Of a DNA stretch of 48,797 bases, positions 41,424 through 48,797 are shown piece after piece. Source of the DNA: Desulfuromonas sp. (GTDB taxonomy: Bacteria > Desulfobacterota > Desulfuromonadia > Desulfuromonadales > Geothermobacteraceae); the NCBI GenBank assembly GCA_002868905.1, contig PKUA01000077.1, positions 1 to 48,797 on the forward strand, read 5' to 3'. The translations under genes were made by a program, and so were the position numbers. The stretch's first letter is position 1; the number at the start of each line of letters is the position of its first letter. The notes under the pieces were generated by a model, which was not told the origin of the DNA, searched no databases, and saw nothing but the letters and a program-made list of their open reading frames with translations.

Positions 41424-44400
41424 CTCTACGAGAACCGGGCCGATGATGACGGCGGCGCTGTTAACCTGAACGATGGTAACGGGCATTCCTTTACCAACAC
41501 TGTCATCAGGGACAACCAGGCCACCGACAGTGGCGGTGCTGTTTGGGCCCAGAACGCGTCCGCAACCTTTACTGATGTGACCATCAAGGACAATACGGCG
41601 GGATCCGGCGGAGCCATCTACTCTCTCAATGCAGATGCCGACTTTGTCCGCTGTACGGTCACTGGCAACGTGGCCACCAGTGGTAACGGCGGGTTCTCAG
41701 TGCTGGCGAACGGTGGAGAAAACTTCTCTCTGGAAAACTGCATCGTGGCAGACAACCAGGCTCTCGCAGGCGGCGTCTCTTATGTCAACGGCGGAGAGTT
41801 CATCGCGATCAATTCGACCTTTGCCAACAACCGGGCGACCGGCGGCGAGGGCGGGGTCCTCTGGCACCAGAACGCAACCGCCATATTCCGTAATTCGATC
41901 CTCTGGGGAAACAACGCCAGCGACGAGGGGCACAACGCCTATATCAACGGCGGGACCGTAACCATCGGGGATTCGATCCTGGCCAGCGGCGGCGACGGTG
42001 TGCTCGACAATGCGCCGTACTTTACGACAAGCGGTGCCGCACACACCCTGACGATCGGAGCTGAAACCACGGAAAACGACCCGATGTTCGTTGATGCTGC
42101 TGGCGGCGATTACCATATTCAGGTTGTTTCACCGGCTGTGGACAACGGTAGCGCCACAGATGCACCCGCCGAAGACATCGACGGCGACAGCAGGCCCCAG
42201 GGGATTGCCGATGACATCGGGGCTGATGAATACCTGTCCGGTTTGAACAGCGGGCCGGTACTCTCCTGGACAGGAGAAACGGGATACGAGAACGACGGGG
42301 CAGACCCTGACAGTGGTGACGAAGCCTCGACAGCCTTTGTGCTCCGGGTGAAATACACGGATGACGACAACGACCCGCCCCTGCTGATTCAGGTCTGGAT
42401 CGATGAAGACGACAACGGCGCATACGGCTTCGATGAGAAGTTTGATATGGCCGAGGTCGATGCGGGTGATACGGATTATACGACGGCCGGCGACGGGAAG
42501 ATTTATCGCCTTGACAGGGTTATCGATTTCGCAGGTGACGGCACTCTGAATTCCAGATTCTACGCCCGGGATGTTGCTGTGGAGGCGATCGGCGACCCGA
42601 CAGAAGACCAATCGGTCAACCTGACGAACAGCCTTCCGCTTCTGTCATGGACGGGAGAGGCAGAGTATGCCAGTGACGGTGTTTACCCTGACTCCGGCCA
42701 GGGCGGCGTTGCTTTCACCTTTCGGGCGACTTATACCGATGGTGACAATGTCGCCCCAGATCCGATCCAGGTCTGGGTCGACACCGATAACAGCGGCTCC
42801 TATGACGTCCATGAGAAGTTTGACCTGATCTGGGTGGACGACGGGGGGCAAGACTTTAGCGACGGCGAGACGTATACCCGGACCCTGCAAATCCCCTATG
42901 CCGGCAATGGCCTGGATCCCGTCAATATGACGTACCGTTTCTACGCCACGGACGGCGCCGCTGAGGCGACAGGTGATCCTGTTGCGGATACCCCGTTGAC
43001 AATCGATATCGAGCCATCTGAGAACTCCGCCCCGTCCCTCTCCTGGTCAGTGGCCGAATGTCTCGATAACGGGGTGAGACCTCCGGTCGGAGACGTCGAG
43101 GCTGCTTTCGAATTCAAGGTCCTCTATACGGATCTGGACGGCACCGGACCGGAGGGGAACGGGATCTACCGGAGCGAGTGCGCTGTCGACATCCTGCTCA
43201 TGCTTGACAAGGATAACAACGGCACGTACGACTCGGATGAAAAGTACGTTCTTACCGAAGCTGATCCGGGAGACGTGGATTGCACCGACGGCAAACTCTA
43301 TGAAACAACCCTGGTCCTGGAAGGAGCGGTCGAGGGTGAGCTGGGTTACAGCTTCTATGCCACGGACAGCTTCGCAGCCGCAACGGGAGAGCCGACAGTT
43401 GACAGCACGGTTATGGTGTATGCGAATGCGCTCAAGGTTAGGCCATCCGGAGGAGCCGGCTGGCTGACAACAATCCAGGCTGCTGAAGACAGCTCTTTCG
43501 ATGGCTCCGCTATTCTGGTCTACCCGAATGATGATTTCACGGCAGCGATCTATACCGAAAACATCGAAGCGCGCACCACCAACCTGACCATACAAGCGGT
43601 TTGTGGACCCGACCTGACCATCGTCGATGGCGGCGGCAGTGGTGTCGGCTTCATGTTGAGAGCTGACAACCAGGTTCTGGACGGTTTTGGCGTCACCAAC
43701 GCTGGGGACGGGCTCTATATCAATCCCTCCCCGGAGAACATAACGATAAAGAACAACAAGATATACGGGAACACCCAGTACGGCATCAATGTGAATCCCG
43801 GGTTCAATATACATATCGATAATAATGAAATTTACCGTAACGACAGCTCGGGAATTCGCACAAACGGCTCAACCGTTGAAATTACAGACTGTGACATCCA
43901 CCATAACTACGCGGCTTGGGGTGGAGGAGTCATGTTTAATGGCAATGTCCATACCATAACCGATTCCGTAATCAGGGATAATTCGGGCGTTGACGGTTCA
44001 GGGATTGTCTTCAATGTTGTTGGTGAAGGGACCACGGTTACAAACAGTGTGATCAGCAATAATCACGGTATTGGTCGTGGTGGCGGTATCTATAATGCCG
44101 GCGGCAGCCAGTTGACTCTTGATAAATGTACGATTACCGGCAATCAGACAACATCCGCCGGAGGTGCGATCTATTCTCAGAGCGGTTGGAGTACATCTGC
44201 CCTTGTCAGGATGAGTAATTCCATCGCTGCCGGAAACAGTGCGGCCGGCAAAGGGGGTTTTGTATATCATCATTCGGGCCTGGGTGAATATTACAACAAT
44301 ACCTTTGCCGATAATCATTCTTCGAGTTATGGCGGTGTTTTTGGTGCCTGTACTATCCCGGAACAGCTTGAGGTCAGGAACTCCGTATTCCGGGGGAATA

Positions 44401-47400
44401 CAGCCGTCGACGGAACGATCGGTTCCAGGTATATGTGCAATGGTAACGGTCCGTTAATCCATGTCACAGATTCTTATTTCTCAACAGACCCGGCCCTTTC
44501 AAACTTTTCCTGGGGCAGCGTAACATCTGAAAACAATATCGACTGTTGTGAAGACCAAGACCCCGCAGACCCTGACAAACCTGCAGGTTTTATAGAGTTT
44601 AACGTTGGAGCTCCCGGGTTTTCCGGTGATGGTAGCTATCACATCGATTCTGCTTCGCCACTCATTGACAGGGGCAACGCGGCCTATGCTCCGGAAGATG
44701 ATATCGACGAGAATGGACGAATTGTCGGACTCGGTGGTGACGGTTCTCCGGACATGGGTGCAGATGAATATGAAGCTCCTGCTGACAGCACGACTGCCGG
44801 CTATGTGACAGCCTATGCCAGTGATCCCGCCAACAATACCTCGATGACTGTCACCATGCCCTACCTGGGTGATGCTGATGAGGACAACTCCTGTACGGTT
44901 GATTACAAACTGAGTTCAGCTCACACTTCGGTTTGGACCAATTGGGTCACCGATGCAGACTGTGGAACAAGTCCATACACCACAACAATGACCGGTCTTG
45001 TTGCTGATGAAAAATATGATGTGCGTGCAATCTTTGCTGACCCGGATGGTGTGGATGGTAAGGCCCGGCGAATCGTCTCCTCTGTTGACCTGAATTGGTA
45101 TGTTGACCTGACCGCCCCAACCAGGTCGACCGCCGAGAGTGCAGGAACTGTAACCGTGACCGCAACGCTCTCAAGGGTCAGCGATCAGGATGTAACCGTT
45201 CCGTTTACCGTCAGTGGCACGGCAACCGCAGAAGGTGATGACCCCATCAACTACGATCATGACCTGTCCGACGGCAGCATTATCGTCCCCGCAGGGAGTT
45301 TGACCGGAGAAACAAGCTTTACACTGAATGATGATGCCCTGGATGAAGCAAGTGAAACCATTGTCATCACCATGGGCGCCCCTGTGAACGCCCTTGCAGA
45401 CAGGTACGATACCCAGACGATCACCATCACAGATAATGATTCTCCGGTCTTGGTTGATTTTACCAGTGCTTCTGAGACCACACTGGCTGAAAACGGGAGC
45501 GTTACGATTACGGCTCAACTCTCAGAAATAAGCGGCCTGGATGTAGAAATACCCTTCACCGTTAACGTTAACAGCACAGCCCTGGGTGAGGGCGTGGACT
45601 ACTCCATTACTGAAAGCCCGGTCACCATTGCTGCAGGTTACAACACAACCAATATAACAATAACGGTTAATGCTGACAGCAGTCATGAAGGTAATGAAAC
45701 CGTCATTGTCGACATGGGCACACCGGTTAATGCCACTCAGGGCACGACCACCACGCACACGACAACCATTACCGATGATGACCCCGAACCGAGTGTGACC
45801 TTTGCCAATGCATCTCAGTCCGTATCTGAGAATGCAGGAGCTGTAACAATGACCGCTGAACTGAGCGCAAGCAGTGGTTTGGAAGTGACCGTTCCGTTTT
45901 CCATCAGTGGTACTGCAACCTCAGGTGGCACCGATCACGACCTTGTAGACGGAAACATAATCATTCCTGTCGGTCAGACGAGTGGGACAACGACTTTCAC
46001 AGTGACGGATGATGCCATCGTTGAAAATGACGAGACGGTGATTGTCACGATGGGGTCACCGATCAACGCGACCGTCGGTGCGGAGAGCGTCCATACCGTC
46101 ACCATCTTCGATAATGACACCGTGACCTTTGCAGAAGCATCACAGTCGGTGAGTGAAAGTGGTGCCGCCACGGTTACGGTTCAACTCAACGCGGCAAGTT
46201 CCAGTGATGTGATCGTGCCCTTTAGCATCAGCGGCTCAAGTACGGCAACCGGCGGTGGCGCAGATTACTCCATCACCGCCAGCCCGGTTACGATCCCTGC
46301 AGGCAGTACCTCGGCAGATATAACGGTCACCATCACCGATGATGCTGACGCCGAGAGCTCTGAGACGGTGATTGTCGATATGGGCACGCCGACCAATGCG
46401 AGCCAGGGAGCCATCACCACACACATCTTGACGATTACCGATAATGATTCGGGTGGTAGCAACACGGCTCCGGTTCTTGCCACGGTAAACGATAACTGCC
46501 TCGTTGATGGTGCCCGCCCGAGAGCCGGAAAAACGGGCGAAAGTTTTGAGTTCATCGTCGAATACACAGATTATGACAACCAATGCCCGACATCAGGCAG
46601 CAGCGCTATCCAGGTCTGGATCGATCTGGACGGTGACGGCTACGAGGCGGGAGAGACGTTCAGCCTGAACGAGGTTTCCGCAGCAGACACTGATTGCAAT
46701 GACGGCAAGCTGTACAGTATCAACCAGACCCTGAGCACTTCCGGCTCGATCAACTATCGCTTCTATGCCTCGGATGGCATTGATGAAGCCAGCGGCGAAC
46801 CGACTGCGGACAACAGTGTCGAGATATATTCGACGGCAACAGTGGTGCGCCCATCCGGAAGCAGCGAGGCTTACGACTACACGTCGGTCCTCTCGGCGAT
46901 CAACGCTGTCAGCGGCAATATCCTGGTCTATCCGAACGACGACTTCACGGCCGTCACCTACACCGAGAACGTGGCCATCTACAACAAGGATGACCGAACG
47001 GTTGTCTCGGTCTGCGGCGCCGAAAGCACGATCATTTCGAGCGCCAGCACTGGCCATACCGTCACCGTACAGGACAGCTCCAATTTCGTCATGGACGGCT
47101 TCTCGATCACCGGGGCGACCAACAGCGGTGCTTCTGCCTCTGGGTTCTATATCAACCGGGTCGATATGACGACCGCCACGTTCCGCAACAGCAAGGTGTA
47201 TGGCAACTACTACGGCGTCTACATCAACGATGCTGACGACACCCCGCTTCAGCTCCAGAATCTCGAGATCTACAACAACAGCGGTCGTGGAATTTACGCG
47301 GTCAACGCGGATGACGATTTCAACCTGATCGATAGCACGATCCACTCGCACAACACGGCCCTTGCCGGTGCCGGGATAAGAATCAACGATGGAGCGGCAG

Positions 47401-48002
47401 TCACCATCACCGGATCGGTGATACGGGATAACATTTCCTCCGGAGAGGGCGGTGCGATCTTTGCCAACAAGGGTTCTCTGACGGTCACCAACACGATCTT
47501 CGCCGACAACCAGGGCTCTAACGGCGGTGTGATCCGTTCGAGCAACGGGCCGACCATCAATCTCGTCAACAATACCTTTGCTGACAACACGGCGACCAAC
47601 CAGGGTGGCGTTCTCTATATCTGCCAGCCCGGATCACATACAGTAAGGAACAGCATTTTCTGGGGCAACAGCGCGGCCTCCTCCGGAGACATCGCCTACA
47701 AGGCCTGCAGCGGTTTTGCCACCGGATTCATGACCGTGACCGACTCCGACATAACAACGTCGGGCAGCAGTTTCGGCAACGGCACGCCAATCACAAGCAA
47801 CAACATCGACCCGGCCCAGGATCCTCTCTTCGTCGACGCAACCAATGACAACTACCATATTCAGTCCGGCTCGCCGGTGATTGACCAGGCCAATTCAACC
47901 TATGCACCGGCTGATGATCTCGATGGCAATCTCCGCCCGGTCGACGGTGACGGCGCTGGCGGTGCTGCCGATGACATGGGGGCCTATGAATACCAACCTT
48001 GA
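41424..48002 (+). CDS. C-terminal part of the interrupted megaprotein: beta-helices, Ig-like modules and four Calx-beta domains
   Basis: Same frame as the upstream cytochrome, 2192 codons after the TAA. A GTG at 41577 could start a 2141-aa protein, but no ribosome site or signal peptide precedes it, so it is not an independent gene. Order: rest of beta-helix 1 (to about 42240, ending DIGADEYLSG), three Ig-like modules (42247-43420), beta-helix 2 (KVRPSGGAGWLTTIQ, 43430-44775), an FN3-like stretch (44781-45110), four Calx-beta domains (45110-46455, each closing TITDND-like), a seventh Ig-like module (46465-46830) and beta-helix 3 (46845-48000, ending DDMGAYEYQP). Several modules carry EF-hand loops (DEDDNGAYGFDE, DKDNNGTYDSDE). 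Segments near 43741-43860 are AT-richer than the rest. Confidence 0.85.
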   Translation, partial: LYENRADDDGGAVNLNDGNGHSFTNTVIRDNQATDSGGAVWAQNASATFTDVTIKDNTAGSGGAIYSLNADADFVRCTVTGNVATSGNGGFSVLANGGENFSLENCIVADNQALAGGVSYVNGGEFIAINSTFANNRATGGEGGVLWHQNATAIFRNSILWGNNASDEGHNAYINGGTVTIGDSILASGGDGVLDNAPYFTTSGAAHTLTIGAETTENDPMFVDAAGGDYHIQVVSPAVDNGSATDAPAEDIDGDSRPQGIADDIGADEYLSGLNSGPVLSWTGETGYENDGADPDSGDEASTAFVLRVKYTDDDNDPPLLIQVWIDEDDNGAYGFDEKFDMAEVDAGDTDYTTAGDGKIYRLDRVIDFAGDGTLNSRFYARDVAVEAIGDPTEDQSVNLTNSLPLLSWTGEAEYASDGVYPDSGQGGVAFTFRATYTDGDNVAPDPIQVWVDTDNSGSYDVHEKFDLIWVDDGGQDFSDGETYTRTLQIPYAGNGLDPVNMTYRFYATDGAAEATGDPVADTPLTIDIEPSENSAPSLSWSVAECLDNGVRPPVGDVEAAFEFKVLYTDLDGTGPEGNGIYRSECAVDILLMLDKDNNGTYDSDEKYVLTEADPGDVDCTDGKLYETTLVLEGAVEGELGYSFYATDSFAAATGEPTVDSTVMVYANALKVRPSGGAGWLTTIQAAEDSSFDGSAILVYPNDDFTAAIYTENIEARTTNLTIQAVCGPDLTIVDGGGSGVGFMLRADNQVLDGFGVTNAGDGLYINPSPENITIKNNKIYGNTQYGINVNPGFNIHIDNNEIYRNDSSGIRTNGSTVEITDCDIHHNYAAWGGGVMFNGNVHTITDSVIRDNSGVDGSGIVFNVVGEGTTVTNSVISNNHGIGRGGGIYNAGGSQLTLDKCTITGNQTTSAGGAIYSQSGWSTSALVRMSNSIAAGNSAAGKGGFVYHHSGLGEYYNNTFADNHSSSYGGVFGACTIPEQLEVRNSVFRGNTAVDGTIGSRYMCNGNGPLIHVTDSYFSTDPALSNFSWGSVTSENNIDCCEDQDPADPDKPAGFIEFNVGAPGFSGDGSYHIDSASPLIDRGNAAYAPEDDIDENGRIVGLGGDGSPDMGADEYEAPADSTTAGYVTAYASDPANNTSMTVTMPYLGDADEDNSCTVDYKLSSAHTSVWTNWVTDADCGTSPYTTTMTGLVADEKYDVRAIFADPDGVDGKARRIVSSVDLNWYVDLTAPTRSTAESAGTVTVTATLSRVSDQDVTVPFTVSGTATAEGDDPINYDHDLSDGSIIVPAGSLTGETSFTLNDDALDEASETIVITMGAPVNALADRYDTQTITITDNDSPVLVDFTSASETTLAENGSVTITAQLSEISGLDVEIPFTVNVNSTALGEGVDYSITESPVTIAAGYNTTNITITVNADSSHEGNETVIVDMGTPVNATQGTTTTHTTTITDDDPEPSVTFANASQSVSENAGAVTMTAELSASSGLEVTVPFSISGTATSGGTDHDLVDGNIIIPVGQTSGTTTFTVTDDAIVENDETVIVTMGSPINATVGAESVHTVTIFDNDTVTFAEASQSVSESGAATVTVQLNAASSSDVIVPFSISGSSTATGGGADYSITASPVTIPAGSTSADITVTITDDADAESSETVIVDMGTPTNASQGAITTHILTITDNDSGGSNTAPVLATVNDNCLVDGARPRAGKTGESFEFIVEYTDYDNQCPTSGSSAIQVWIDLDGDGYEAGETFSLNEVSAADTDCNDGKLYSINQTLSTSGSINYRFYASDGIDEASGEPTADNSVEIYSTATVVRPSGSSEAYDYTSVLSAINAVSGNILVYPNDDFTAVTYTENVAIYNKDDRTVVSVCGAESTIISSASTGHTVTVQDSSNFVMDGFSITGATNSGASASGFYINRVDMTTATFRNSKVYGNYYGVYINDADDTPLQLQNLEIYNNSGRGIYAVNADDDFNLIDSTIHSHNTALAGAGIRINDGAAVTITGSVIRDNISSGEGGAIFANKGSLTVTNTIFADNQGSNGGVIRSSNGPTINLVNNTFADNTATNQGGVLYICQPGSHTVRNSIFWGNSAASSGDIAYKACSGFATGFMTVTDSDITTSGSSFGNGTPITSNNIDPAQDPLFVDATNDNYHIQSGSPVIDQANSTYAPADDLDGNLRPVDGDGAGGAADDMGAYEYQP
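45110..46455 (+). repeat. Four tandem Calx-beta domain repeats
   Basis: Four protein-level repeats of about 110 residues. Each has a start like VTFANASQSVSENAG, a VPFSISGTAT-like strand, an (I)IPAG-x(4)-T-like turn, a DDA-x(3)-ETVIV-like strand and an NDxP or NDS linker. Calx-beta domains bind calcium between adjacent units and stiffen extracellular adhesins. The copies differ in codons, so they are old duplications. Confidence 0.85.
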
Positions 48003-48126
48003 GATTCGAAGGCCGATATGGTTTTTAGGCTTAAAGATTGCTAATATTAAGGACCGGGCTGGATGGTCCTTGTACACCCAACGTCTTGGTGCCCTGGACG
48101 GGTGCCGGAAAGGACAGGTGGCGGAT

Positions 48127-48516
48127 ATGACCATGTGGGAATCAGAACCACGAGGACTCAAGCCTTCCTCCCTGCAGAGAGCAGCGCGCAATGCCGGCAG
48201 CTGCCCGACCGATGCCTCTTTTTCCCTCTGTTTTCAGGCTCCGGACCTCGAATGTCGCAACTGCCTCACGGCCCACCTTGAGCTGATCTACCGGGTTCTG
48301 CCGGACATCAAGGCCCAGTTCGGAAAGAAAGGGGTTCAGCCCAAGGCAGTGCCACAATCATTTCAGGAGCAAGTGGTGATCCCCGTGGCGCAGCCGAAGG
48401 GCCTCTCGACGGTTGAAAAGCTTTCAACCTTCTGTTTGGGGTGTGAAAATTATCATTCCGCTCGCGACAGAATGGCGTCAAAGCAGAATAAGAGGGCGGC
48501 CAAGGCCCATTCCTGA
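48127..48516 (+). CDS. Small cysteine-containing cytosolic protein, unknown function
   Basis: 129 aa from the ATG at 48127 (AGGTGG a few bases upstream; ATG 48133 is the alternative). No signal peptide. Cysteines lie in SCPTDASFSLCFQAPDLEC with RNC next, and again in FCLGCENY, enough for a metal or Fe-S site of the C-x7-C-x2-C kind. A helix TAHLELIYRVLPDIKAQF separates them and the tail is very basic (KQNKRAAKAHS). I do not recognise the family. It begins 124 bases after the megaprotein stop; a 7-bp hairpin without T-run (48049-48071) lies between, so cotranscription is possible. Confidence 0.6.
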   Translation: MTMWESEPRGLKPSSLQRAARNAGSCPTDASFSLCFQAPDLECRNCLTAHLELIYRVLPDIKAQFGKKGVQPKAVPQSFQEQVVIPVAQPKGLSTVEKLSTFCLGCENYHSARDRMASKQNKRAAKAHS

Positions 48517-48686
48517 CATGCAGGTTGAGTCTGCGTACTGTGTTGATTCACGCATTGCGATGGCCGTATTTCAGTTCCCGGGGAACCGATGCCCCTGGAA
48601 AGCGGCCGAACTGATCTTGGCACGATGCAAAACTGAATGGTTGAATTGTTTTTTTGGAGGGCGACCAGCGCAAAGGGTTTTAGCAT

Positions 48687-48797
48687 ATGACACAGACTGC
48701 CATGCAAAGGATCAGGGACATCATCAGCAAGATCGATTGTCCACACGATTTCAAGTGCACCCAGCAAGGTTTGCCCGAATTGCTTCGCTCCTGCCTA
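48687..48797 (+). CDS. Start of a small conserved protein, cut by the window edge
   Basis: 37 codons from ATG 48687 to the window end. MTQTAMQRIRDIISKIDCPH is an amphipathic helix followed by Cys-Pro, then DFKCTQQGLPELLRSC. The C-P-x2-DF-x-C spacing resembles a conserved cytosolic Geobacter-group protein with Cys pairs, name unknown. Ribosome site weak (AAAGGG). The rest of the gene lies outside. Confidence 0.6.
   Translation, partial: MTQTAMQRIRDIISKIDCPHDFKCTQQGLPELLRSCL

Larger units (their letters stand above)
37554..48002 (+). pseudogene. Whole interrupted gene: giant multihaem cytochrome / beta-helix / Calx-beta protein
   Basis: 37554 and 48002 bound one frame of 3483 codons including the final stop. 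The only break is TAA at 41421-41423, one base substitution away from sense codons (for example TTA or CAA). There is no frameshift, and homologous repeats run directly through the break (TNS-stop-LYENRADDDGGAV). Either the gene is inactivated, the stop is read through, or it is a base-calling error. Listed besides its two parts so that it can be read as one unit. Confidence 0.75.

Noticed and set aside
41577-48002. Second ORF as an independent gene
   Set aside because: Its first codon is an internal GTG without ribosome site, no signal peptide follows, and the beta-helix repeat continues in frame upstream to the TAA.

Overview
The window looks like chromosomal DNA of a Desulfuromonadales-type bacterium (Geobacter/Desulfuromonas relatives). 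This is an inference from gene content: a c-type cytochrome with 17 CXXCH haem motifs, a small dihaem lipoprotein, a sigma-54 enhancer-binding regulator with GAF domains, DUF4911 and DUF2270 proteins, and the gene order cpoB-lysM-dprA-smg-topA-trmFO. GC content is moderate to high, with a few clearly AT-richer patches. No rRNA, tRNA, CRISPR array or insertion sequence was seen.

Layout. 1-99: tail of a probable threonine dehydratase. 139-262: cluster of palindromic repeats, the last of which forms the ettA terminator. 282-5248: ettA, small secreted or lipoprotein genes, a shikimate-kinase-like gene and a small ERR-motif protein. 5296-10638: quinone oxidoreductase, an OmpR-type two-component system, a nitronate-monooxygenase-like flavoprotein, and a secreted nuclease-fold/trypsin-like protease fusion. 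10865-15372: DUF748 and DUF2270 envelope proteins and an M16 peptidase. 15476-18292: a large GAF/AAA+ sigma-54 activator.

18357-28992 is a long minus-strand housekeeping run: cpoB, lysM protein, dprA, smg (with its own terminator), then the tightly packed topA-trmFO-maf-yggS-gph-flippase group with overlapping stops and starts. 29057-36246 holds trhP, a three-gene operon (phosphatase, YdjC deacetylase, glycosyltransferase), two Nudix genes (the second is nudC), small lipoproteins and a DUF4911 protein.

36247-48002 is the accessory part and the most interesting. A non-coding stretch holds a strong terminator facing the minus strand with no gene in front of it. Next comes a 70-codon remnant of the tail of a beta-helix protein, then a long leader. 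After that sits a single reading frame of 3482 codons. It encodes a signal peptide, a 17-haem domain, seven copies of an Ig-like module (several with EF-hand loops), three right-handed beta-helices, an FN3-like stretch and four Calx-beta domains. The frame is broken by one in-frame TAA at 41421-41423 inside the first beta-helix, so it appears as two ORFs although no frameshift is present. Two small cysteine-containing cytosolic proteins follow, the second cut by the window edge.
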